A stretch of DNA of 64,000 bases from Grifola frondosa. Taxonomy: Eukaryota; Basidiomycota; Agaricomycetes; Polyporales; Grifolaceae. The notes below the pieces were generated by a model. It ran no database searches. It saw nothing but the letters and a program-made list of their open reading frames with translations, and was not told the DNA's origin. The stretch covers positions 806,001-870,000 of the forward strand of contig LUGG01000019.1 of assembly GCA_001683735.1 (NCBI GenBank), given 5' to 3'. Shown piece after piece: positions 49,357 to 58,265 of the stretch (position 1 is the first letter of the stretch; each line of letters opens with the position of its first letter). The position numbers were made by a program, and so were the translations under genes.

Positions 49357-49944
49357 ATGGAAGACGAAGTATTCTGGAACGAAGACCCTAAGGCTCTGCA
49401 GGACTCTGAGTGGGCCAAGCTATCGTCAGATTTCACCAACGTACGCCATCCCTGTTAACTATCATCGCATACGTCCCAAACCTACTCTCAAAGGCTGGCT
49501 ATAGAGAAGGCTAACTGCTGGGAAAGAGTCTGCGCTGCAGCAGGGCTTTGACGAAGGATTCGCGGACGTCGGTACCCCCCTCGGGCGAGAGCTCGGCGTT
49601 CTTCGCGGCATTTCGTCTGCTCTACTATCCTTCCTTACCCAGACGGACATGAGTTAGGCCAGGAGGATCTTCTCCGCGAGGCACGCGATATTGTCTCTCA
49701 ACTGAGCAATGTGCGGTTCTCTGACATCGCACCGCCCGACCTGGAGGCCCAGCGCCATGCACGCGAGCATTTGGAGTCCGTGATGGAAGACGACAATGAA
49801 GGTATGGATTTTGAGGTCCCAGAGGAGGTGGCTGAGAAGCGGAAGATGGAGAAATTGGAGGACATGATAGCGCAGATGGGTGCTGGGAGCGGTGGGGTGG
49901 AGAGACAACAGCAAGACCGAGTATGGCCGACGTGCGCCATTTGA
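49357..49944 (+). CDS. YAE1: YAE1-family protein (Fe-S/ABCE1 maturation adaptor)
   Basis: Yae1 works with Lto1 to bring Fe-S clusters to the ribosome-recycling ATPase ABCE1/Rli1 in the cytosol. The start MEDEVFWNEDPKALQDSEW at 49357 and, after a short intron, the Yae1 domain GYREG..TAGKESALQQGF with DEGFADVGTPLGRELGVLRG show the G-x3-G repeat. The acidic C-terminal part runs LLREARDIVSQLSNVRFSDI, HAREHLESVMEDDNEGMDFE and ends at 49944. Two frame problems: TAA appears inside the repeat at 49518 unless one C is added (GGCTA to GGCCTA, giving LTAGKES), and the frame changes again near 49650 before ELGQEDLLRE. As the gene is essential in yeast, these look like base-run errors. Confidence 0.8.
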
Positions 49945-50618
49945 AACAACGCCTGATTTCTCTGAGTGATGGCATGGGACTATCACTTCAATGGAGTTGA
50001 CATCACTGGAGGCCATTGTTTGCGACGTGCTGGCGTCAAAGCATGTTGGCTACCTAGTTCAGAGGAACATAGGTTGCAATGGGGTGAGACCGCATTCTCC
50101 TTGTCACTCTCATGGTTTTACTTACCAATTGTGGGTTAAATAGACCTTTCCTTGCCCAAGCCGCGATTGGCTGCAAAGGGGCAACCTACGCTGTCTTTTT
50201 ATGCATGTCACCGGTGACGCTAGTGCGTTCTGGCATCTCATATACGAGCATTTAATGATATCTACACAGATCTTTACCACTGCATCAGCAGAAGACGTGC
50301 ACGATGGATGAAAATCGGCAGCATTCATGACAAGATGATCGATCGGGGAGTTGTGCTGAAGATGTAACCAGCCATGATAGCGCCTTCGGGAGAATATATC
50401 TTCATAATCATACCGCTCTCAACCAGTTGTTGACGGCATACTCGACTGTGGCGCAAGTTCATTTCAATGATGACGGCGGTTTAGTGTATACAAAATGTGC
50501 CATTTGTGTCTGGATCGAAGGTCCAACTCTCAATCGACTTCGTACACTCTTTCATCTGCACTTAATTGATCTGACATGTTCTTCAGCATGTTGCCTCTCA
50601 CTCCATCCTCTATACATT
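49945..50618. other. Intergenic, no gene seen
   Basis: About 670 bases; a 95-codon plus-strand frame (50427-50714) has no recognisable feature and overlaps the tail described next. Confidence 0.45.
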
Positions 50619-50929
50619 CTAGGTTACATCTTTTGGAGGACCGTCCGATCTACTAGTAGGATTTCCCAGGCCCTTGGCAAGGCGCCTCGCCTCACCCCAA
50701 TACGCAACAACTGACAAGACTTCTGCTGTGCCCAAAACCTCATCTCCACAAGGAACCATAGCCACAGTAGCTTCGTTGCCGTCTGTCGCCCCGATCTCGT
50801 GGAACAGCACCTTCTCGACATATGTCCTCCACAGCTCTGGTCCAGATACGTTTCCTGGGTCGCTGTTCTCACGAAAAACATCTCGTATAGCGTCCTCTTC
50901 CTCGGAGCTCCACAAAAATTCGTTATTTG
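50619..50929 (-). other. Possible C-terminal extension of the HET protein
   Basis: Directly downstream of the HET stop codon another frame reads on for about 100 codons: DARQKRLLTNNEFLWSSEEE, DAIRDVFRENSDP, GPELWRTYVEKVLFHEIGA. It looks coding and lies in phase only if one base is gained or lost near 50950, so it could be the real end of the HET protein or an unrelated frame. Confidence 0.35.
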
Positions 50930-52729
50930 TCAGCAGGCGCTTCTGTCTAGCATCGACATGTCATTTTGCAATAGGAAATGCAGGAGATATGTTAGGAAGT
51001 GTTCGAGCTCCGGTCCCATCAGGTACGGATCGGGTTCCACATAAAGTTCAATGATGTTAACCTGCTGCCAGCCCAGGGTACTGCCATCGGCAGGAGGAGG
51101 GGGATGTGGAGTAATGTCGATGGTCATGTGGACGTGCCCCGTTCCAAGGTGCTTGGAGCATTGAAAAAACTGCTTCGCGGGTTCACGCAACGGGAAGAAG
51201 TATCGGTGTATGATCGCTGAATTCTGGTAGCTGTGGTTAATCCTCCGGGCGATCTCATCCGACGATGGATACGACCAGCACTCGGCATCGTCTTCAACTA
51301 ATAGATCCATTATCAACTCGGAACACACACGAGGGCGATGCTCGCGCTTGTCATCTAGCCCTAGAATAACAGCTACTCTCAGGCCTGTGCGCTGCTCACG
51401 CAATATGGCAGTCCCACAGAGTCTTGACCTGTCCCATCCATCGGCTAGGAGGCGCAGTCGGTCTCCGGACTCCGTTCTCCACATTCTCCCCGGGCTTAGT
51501 GCCACAATGTCAAGCCCGTGGTCGCGAAAATGGCTCGTATCGAAGAGAAATACGCGCGCGAATGTAGCGGGATTCTTCCTGATGTCCATCTGACCCGAGG
51601 CCAAGGGGTCATCATGCTCGAGATAAACCTCTCTCGTCTCGTATTTCCGTGCCTCCTCGGCCACGTACTTCCCGAAGGTCGGCGGCATCTTCGTGTACCG
51701 ATTCACAGCACCCTCTACAGGTCGAAGACCTAGGTAACACACGAGCGTCTCTCCCTCATTCCGTGTGCAACACGCCAGCGCAGCGACATAAGCACCCTCT
51801 ATGTATTCATGAGGCCGCATCGGCAAACGGATGCGGATGCCGTGGTTGGTGAGGGAGTGCTCGGGCACGGCGCGCTCGATCACGAACATGCGTGCATAGT
51901 CCTCGTACGAAATCGCGTCGATCGGGCCGTCGCTGGCAAGGAAAGCGAAGGAGGACGGGTCGAGCGCGAGCAGGCCCTGGCCGGACCCGATCCTGTCGTC
52001 CCACGCGAAGATGCTATGGTCGGTCGTGCGCCGCATGATCTCATACTGGAGCCGGATGAAGGCCTGCCTGCCCTCCCCGTATATCGTCGGCATGCTGATC
52101 CCGAACAGGCCCATGAGCGAGTACGCCCTGTCCTCCTCGCGCGTCGTGGACCGGGGCGCGGCCCACGCCATGCGCTGCGCGACGCTGACGTGCACCGGGA
52201 GACCCATCAGCAGCTTGCGGTCTACGCGGGTGATCTCGTGGATGGTGTCTGCTAGTTCAGATCGGGTGCCGATGTCGCTCCACTCTTGGGCGAGGAGGAC
52301 GACCTCCGTGGGTGCGATGAGCTCCTGCAGAGTCCAGCCCCGCGTGAACCACTTGCTTGTCCTGAATGGCGACTCCTCGGGGTGCGGGTCTACGTCCCTC
52401 GGCATATCGTCCAGGTATGCGTAGCACACCTGTGATTTGTTGTACCACGCATACATCGAGTTTATGGCTTCTGACAGCTCGGAGCTGCTGGTCTTGTCGA
52501 TGCAGCAGGTGTCGATCCACACCCATTCGTAGCCATCCTGCATCGCCTTCGCACAGCAGCCGAGGATTTTATAAAATCCCAGTAGCTTCTTGGCATTTTC
52601 GAGGTGTTGAACATGATGAAATAGCACTTCTTCTTCGCGCCATACGTGGGATAATATGGCATATGGTGGTGCATGGCGGGCATCAGGAAATTCTTTGAGT
52701 TCGATTCGTTCCGCATGCAGAAGGCGCAT
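50930..52729 (-). CDS. HET-domain protein
   Basis: Single open frame of 599 residues with a heterokaryon-incompatibility (HET) domain, a TIR-like fold found in fungal non-self recognition. The start at 52729 opens MRLLHAERIELKEFPDA, then PYAILSHVWREEEVLFHHV, WVWIDTCCIDKTSSSELSEA, MYAWYNKSQVCYAYLDDMP, WFTRGWTLQELIAP, and the second signature RSTTREEDRAYSLMGLFGI with MPTIYGEGRQAFIRLQYEIM. That layout (SHVW, IDTCCIDK, RGWTLQEL, EEDRAYSLMG...YGEG) is the basidiomycete HET type. The C-terminal 330 residues are poorly conserved and probably set specificity. No NACHT, ankyrin or WD repeats follow in this frame. The gene is divergent from HUT1 across 434 bases. Whether it mediates incompatibility here is unknown. 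Confidence 0.92.
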   Translation of the reverse strand: MRLLHAERIELKEFPDARHAPPYAILSHVWREEEVLFHHVQHLENAKKLLGFYKILGCCAKAMQDGYEWVWIDTCCIDKTSSSELSEAINSMYAWYNKSQVCYAYLDDMPRDVDPHPEESPFRTSKWFTRGWTLQELIAPTEVVLLAQEWSDIGTRSELADTIHEITRVDRKLLMGLPVHVSVAQRMAWAAPRSTTREEDRAYSLMGLFGISMPTIYGEGRQAFIRLQYEIMRRTTDHSIFAWDDRIGSGQGLLALDPSSFAFLASDGPIDAISYEDYARMFVIERAVPEHSLTNHGIRIRLPMRPHEYIEGAYVAALACCTRNEGETLVCYLGLRPVEGAVNRYTKMPPTFGKYVAEEARKYETREVYLEHDDPLASGQMDIRKNPATFARVFLFDTSHFRDHGLDIVALSPGRMWRTESGDRLRLLADGWDRSRLCGTAILREQRTGLRVAVILGLDDKREHRPRVCSELIMDLLVEDDAECWSYPSSDEIARRINHSYQNSAIIHRYFFPLREPAKQFFQCSKHLGTGHVHMTIDITPHPPPPADGSTLGWQQVNIIELYVEPDPYLMGPELEHFLTYLLHFLLQNDMSMLDRSAC

Positions 52730-53162
52730 TATGGTATACTCTCCAATTTAAATAAATCCGCGGTGGTGGCCTTGAAAGAGAAATGAATATAACGTCTCCC
52801 AGTGGTGAAGGTGTGTGTGAGCATCACAATATCAATGACTCACAGCAGATGAGGAAGTACTCTCACAGCTTCGCGATATTGATAAGTCTTCGCCTGGCAT
52901 ATATAAATACAACGACAAATGGAGAAATAACATTCTTTTGAAAATACTTGCAAGTAAACAGGGCGTCCGCGCTTTGCCCTGCTGGGATCAGGAATTTTCC
53001 CAAAAAAGGCATGCAAGGCGTGGTTAGGGTTTCATGCCACGTCCATTGACAGGACACGTAGACGGAGCTTCATAGCACCTTCCATTAGCTCTAGACTCTA
53101 ACTTATTCACTCTTTTCGTTTCACCCTCCAGGTCTGCTTCATATCAGTACAGAATAATCAGC
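52730..53162. other. Divergent spacer between HET gene and HUT1
   Basis: No gene seen. Promoters of both flanking genes must lie here. Confidence 0.5.
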
Positions 53163-54787
53163 ATGTCTTTCATGAGGTCTGCGCCTTTTTGCTTCAAGTC
53201 GGTTCGAGTCCAGCTTTCGAACTTAACGTCATTTCGACAGGCTTGCACTGTGTGTTGTTGGTGTTTACTCGATGTTCTTGGTGAGTGATGCCGATTGTCC
53301 TCTCCTCGTTGTGACCTCTGATGCGACATCTTTTCCTGCCAAGTTATGGGCAATTGCCCAGGAGAGATGTAAGTCATTCATCGTATGGGTTTCTAGCACC
53401 GAACGGACAGCGCACAACGTGGGATGTGGCTAATCCTCATCCTTGCTGATCTCCGTGATGCGGGACATCAGCGCAGTCGATGACGAGGCGTGTTGTTCGC
53501 TGTGCATGTGGCTGCGACACCATTGATCGTGCATACAAGACTGACGCGCCTTGCAGTGTCTGTTCCCTTCCAGTCCATAGACGGAAAGTCCGCCGACAAA
53601 TTCCACTCTCCGCTATTCATGGGGACATGTCAAAGTGCCCTCAGCGCCGTCTCCGCTTTGATCTATATTTTTATTCGGCGGAAACCAGGTCAAACCCTAA
53701 CCCAAACTCTGGGCCTCCACATCTCTGAAAAACAGTCTAATTCTAATTCCAAGCCCGTGTCCAACGGCGCAGCGAACGGGAGCGTTGCTGCCGGCAGCCA
53801 CGCCCACTCACATCACCACAAGTCAGATACCCGCTTCTCTACAAGATCGCTTCTGCTCCGATACCTCCAGTGCGCGGTGTTCATCACCTCTGCAGCCCCG
53901 TTCGGCTTCGCCGCGCTCTCGTACATAACATACCCCGCCATGGTCCTCGGGAAATCCTGCAAGCTCGTGCCCGTGATGCTCATGAACGTCATTCTCTACC
54001 GTCGCCGCTTTCCCCCGCACAAGTACCTCGTCGTCGCGATGGTCACCGCGGGCATCACCATGTTCATGGGCTTCGGCAGCGAGAAGCCGTCGAAGGCGAA
54101 GAACAATGGCGACCTCTCCGCATACACGCAGCTCATCGGCATCTCGTACCTCCTCATCAACCTCGCGATCGACGGCGCGACGAACTCGACGCAAGACGAG
54201 ATCTTCGCGCGCCACCGTGTGACGGGCCAGCAGATGATGTTCTGGATCAACCTCTTCTGCAGCGTCACATCGGTCAATCTCGGTCCTCCCGCTGCCATAT
54301 ATCCCCGTGCTGCACCCTTCTGCGAGCGGCACGGAACTGCAGGGCGCGCTGGACTTTATCCGCACTCACCCGTCTGTCGTCATGCCGCTCGCGCAGTTCG
54401 CACTCACGGGCGCGCTCGGCCAGCTGTTCATATTCGAGACGCTTCAGCATTTCGGTTCGCTGACCCTTGTGTAAGTGTTTTCTGCACTCTTTTTTTGGCC
54501 ATGGGGGTTCCCACGCTGATGCGCACACAGTACGATCACGTTGACGCGGAAGCTGTTCACGATGCTGCTCTCGGTCGTCGTCTACCATCACAAACTCACG
54601 GGGGGCAGTGGCTGGGTGCGGTCGTGGTGTTCGCGGGCATCTCCGTCGAGGCCTGGGTGAAGCGGAAAGGTAGAGCCGAGATCCGTGGGCATGCATTTGA
54701 GGCTCTAATATGAACAATGTTGTTGCAGATATCCATGCCAAAAGGGTGATACAAGAGAAGGAGAAGCCGCGCATCAAGACCTTGTGA
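53163..54787 (+). CDS. HUT1: HUT1-like UDP-galactose/nucleotide-sugar transporter
   Basis: Multi-pass ER/Golgi membrane transporter of the SLC35B/UAA family that imports UDP-sugars for glycosylation and folding. Small 5' exons assemble well: 53163-53176 (MSFMR, 14 bases), 53241-53280, 53344-53368, then the large exon from 53557, giving RLALCVVGVYSMFLLWAIAQ and ERLSVPF. Membrane segments include CQSALSAVSALIYIFIRRKP, FITSAAPFGFAALSYITYPA and ISYLLINLAIDGATNSTQDE. The family motif MVLGKSCKLVPVMLMN and the end KRVIQEKEKPRIKTL match; a KxKxx-like basic tail suits ER retention. A loop holds a Ser/Asn/His-rich insert. The frame changes near 54285 and again at a run of six G near 54600, where a seventh G restores LTGGQWLGAVVVFAG. 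Both look like run-length errors. Confidence 0.9.
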
Positions 54788-54955
54788 TCCTTTATCACAT
54801 GACAAACACTTGTATAAATCAACATGGAAGATAAGTACAGAGAGACAGAGAATGGGACAATTAGACAGTAGACGACAGAGGCATTAGCCGCAGAGATAGA
54901 TTAGGGATGTTGTGCGTGTGTCCCATGAGGAATAACGAGACATCGTCCAAACCAT

Positions 54956-55987
54956 CTATGATTCCATAGCATCGTCTTCCTCTTCGTTGTCGTCGACCAG
55001 TATCCGTTTGCGCTCTTCGTCCCTGTAACACGGACATGGTGAGAAACACGAATTGACTGTGTGAGTAGGAAGGGACAGTACCTCCGCTCATCGTCCTCGT
55101 CATCCTCGTCGGTACGTTTTCGTCTAGCAGTCGCATTCCGCTGCTGTGGGAAAGACGCAACCGCCAGATTCGCCTTATATATGGATTCGTATTCCTGAAG
55201 ACAACGTATCAATGTCATTGCCGGTCTGCCAGTGCATTATTGCCCACCTTGAGTTGAGTGAGGAAGCCGCCATTTGGCGAGATGCAATACCGTCGGTTCT
55301 GGACCATATGCAGAGCATCCTCCCAAGAGAGCCGGAAGTGCTCCATCACGTACATCACTACGAACGCTGGCGAAAGACTGATTCCACCTGCGGAGAGAAA
55401 TGGGCATCTGTCTGTAACAGCATCGTGGCGGCATCAATTTACCATTACAATGTACTAGGACACATCCACCCTGCTGGATAGCTTTGTCTATGAACTGTTT
55501 AGCTCTAGGCGAGTTATGTAGTTATCTAACGTGAAGAAACGTTCAGATGATGAGTATGGCGACTCACTGAGGGAATAAGCGAATGAGGTTCTGTTCCTCG
55601 CTGTCCGCCACATCAAGCACCATATACTGGAAGGTCTCCGGAAACCGCGGGCGAACAGAGAATGCCTCCTTCACATCGCGAATGCAGACGCTACACATAA
55701 CACACATCAGCACCATAAACAAAGAATAATGAGAGCACGCCGCCACGCACATGTGGGTGACTCCCAGAGACTTGAGCGTTTCCAGGGACTTGGAAGCTTG
55801 CAGGGGGCCGAGGAGTAGGTTCGGGAGGATCTCTTGGCACTGCCGCCGCATCTCGTATCTATAATAGCAAGCAATATAGTAGCAGGTGGAGCGTGTGGCA
55901 CTAGGCGGGCGGTACGTACGACCATTCTATATCCCCTGGCCCCTGGATCATCTCCCGCATCTGCTCTTCTGTGAGATTCACAGCCAT
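54956..55987 (-). CDS. STYX-like dual-specificity pseudophosphatase
   Basis: Relative of STYX, the catalytically dead dual-specificity phosphatase that binds MAPKs and FBXW7 in animals. The start at 55987 gives MAVNLTEEQMREMIQGPGD, then SYEMRRQCQEILPNLLLGPL, LGVTHMVCIRDVKEAF, FQYMVLDVADSEEQNLIRLF, FIDKAIQQGGCVLVHCNGG, ISLSPAFVVMYVMEHF, ALHMVQNRRYCISPNGGF and LTQLKEYESIYKANL. Across the intron the signature reads HCNGGISL: the nucleophile Cys is kept (55447-55452 encodes HC) but the Arg of HC-x5-R is Leu (CTT at 55374-55376). Human STYX instead lacks the Cys and keeps the Arg. The tail is basic then acidic (RKRTDEDDEDDERR). No frame break. Its 3' end faces HUT1; its 5' end is divergent from ZNG1. 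Confidence 0.9.
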
Positions 55988-56240
55988 GGGGGAGGTGTGC
56001 TGTGTTCGGGGTTTCTGGACGGTGTCGTGGCTGGTCGATGCGTGGCGGAGATATTGGTAGTAGTTGCACGTCGGAGAGGGAAACACGCAGCCTGTGACCC
56101 GCCACACCCGTTTTGTCGCGCGATCGGGCGTTGTACTTGCTATCTTATCTCTCTACTGCGATTCCGTTGAGCTGATCAGATTTAAACTTAACGTTTTGCC
56201 TTCAATCCATCAGGCTCGCGGGGCTCATTTTGCTGCTGTC
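55988..56240. promoter_or_regulatory. Bidirectional promoter between STYX-like and ZNG1
   Basis: Only 253 bases separate the start codons of two divergent, apparently intact genes, so their promoters must overlap. No clear TATA box on either side. Confidence 0.6.
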
Positions 56241-57832
56241 ATGGAGGGCGACGATGACATTCCGTAGGTGCTAGCTCCAAAATAACAACATGCGTGCCCA
56301 ACGGACTGAATCACGGCGATGTTTTGCGCAGCGTTCTCGTCGAGACCAGTGCCGTGAAGGTCGAAACGATCCAACAACCTGATAGCCAGCTTCGGACAGT
56401 CCCGTTGACCATCATCTGCGGCTTCTTGGGAGCTGGGAAGTCGACTCTTGTCAGGTACGTCCCTGCGTGCCTCGTCTGTATCAGAACCCTGAGCTAGAAA
56501 TGCGTCCAGGCGGATATTGACCGAACGTCACGGCTACCGAATAGCAGTGATCATGAATGAGTTCGGTGACACGGCTGTAAGGACCTTGCTATCGCATTCC
56601 GGTAGCGTCGTGCTAAAAGCTGCCATTGCTTAGGATATTGAAGGTTAGGGCACTTGATCGCGGACGGAAACTTGTTCTCATGTCGTGGTTCAGCGAAGAC
56701 CATCAACGTCTCGGCGCCGGACGACCCGTCCCAACAATCGGAGGAGTTCCTGGAACTCGCCAATGGCTGCCTTTGTTGCAGTATTAAAGATTCCGGTATC
56801 GCGGCAATAGAGAAGCTCATGCAGCGGAAGGGTGCCTTCGATCACATTCTACTGGAAACTACCGGGCTTGCAGATCCAGGTGGGTTAAGTGCAGTAATTT
56901 CACTTCCGAGTTTCCGTATTAACTCCTTCTAAATATTTCAGGTCCTATTGCGTCGATGTTCTGGCAGAACGAAGAGTTTTCGATGGGACTGGGAAGAGAC
57001 ATCCACCTCGATGGCGTTGTTTGCGTCGTCGACGCCGTGTTTGGACGAAAAGTGGGCTCATCCATGTCACTTATGCACTGCCATTCAGTTAACATCACCA
57101 TCAGCAAATGGAAGAAGACCACGCAGCAGACGGAATTGGTGAAAGTTTGCGGTAGGATCTATCTTCTACCTTAGGAATAAATGCTCACATAAGGTCCACC
57201 ATAGACAAATTGCCGGTGCTGATGTGATTCTTCTGAACAAGGTGGATCTCGTCTCTCTGGACGAACTAGAAGCTACGGAAGACCTCATCAGCGGCATCAA
57301 TCCTGCAGCGGCCATCCACAGAACCGTAAGGAGCAACATCGACCTAAAATACATCATGGGCGTGGACGCATACTCTTCGGCACGCCCCTTTCTACCCCAC
57401 GAGCCGATGAAGCACTCGAGATGCGGTGACGAGCACGACCACGGCGATCCAAGCCACGCGCACTCGCATGATCACGGCCTCACCCATTACGAGATCCGCG
57501 GCATCTCTAGCCTGCAGGTCTCTTGTCCCGTGATGTCTGCTTCTCACATGGGCAGGTTCGACGAGTGGATTCGAACGGTCTTGTGGGAGCATCGACTTCC
57601 TGATGATAGCAGCAGTAAACTCGAGATCCTGCGATGCAAGGGGATTTTCAAGACCGACAACGGCGAGTTGCACGTACTGCAAGGGGTGCGAAATCTATAT
57701 GAGATTGCGAAGGTAGAGGCGGAAGGGCCTGCTGATATTGGCCTTCCAGACGCGGGCAAGCTTGTGTTCATTGGGAAGGGTCTTGATGATAGAGTACGAC
57801 ATAGCTTAAAGGAGGTTCTGAAGACATCATGA
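56241..57832 (+). CDS. ZNG1: ZNG1/CBWD-type zinc-metallochaperone GTPase
   Basis: COG0523 GTPase that delivers zinc to methionine aminopeptidase 1. The ATG at 56241 gives [16 protein letters not shown], containing the PxLV-type MetAP-docking motif. Then [20 protein letters not shown] (Walker A), [13 protein letters not shown], a 10-base micro-exon at 56634-56643 (DIE), [15 protein letters not shown] with the zinc-binding Cx[60 protein letters not shown] (NKVD guanine motif), and a His-rich loop [17 protein letters not shown]. The C-terminal domain contains [40 protein letters not shown] and [11 protein letters not shown], ending at 57832. All introns join in phase; no frame break. The His-rich loop probably binds or senses zinc. 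Confidence 0.94.
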
Positions 57833-58265
57833 TAAATAATATGTGGTGTCGCTTGAGTACGTTCAGGAACTCAGCCATCCAAGTATGTGAATTATCGAGC
57901 TTACGGTGCATTCGTAACATTACCAACACCAATACGTCGATACGGGAAATTTGACGTACAGACGTTACAGCTGGGGAGACGAAACAGACGTACAACTTAT
58001 GGAAAGAAGCGTAGGACAAAACATGCACAATGGCCCGAATGACGCAGCAATGTCGAGAAAGTCGGATATGCCACTATCTCTCTCAGGTTCGCGCTTCAAG
58101 TGAATCCTGGAGTCTAGTTTCCAATACGTGTTGCTCAGGCCGTGCAATTTAAATGATCCAGAACAACAGTATCATTTGGCGAGTTTGCCTTCAAAATGAT
58201 GAGAAAACATACTGACGTAGGGAGCTTTTCGAGGCATCAAAAAGAGGAGAATAACCCGCAACCGA
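57833..58265. other. Convergent spacer between ZNG1 and paralogue B
   Basis: About 430 bases, 3' regions of both genes. No gene seen. Confidence 0.5.

Noticed and set aside
53203..53213. GGTTCGAGTCC, like a tRNA B box
   Set aside because: It sits in the first intron of HUT1 with no A box at the right distance and no acceptor or anticodon stems around it.
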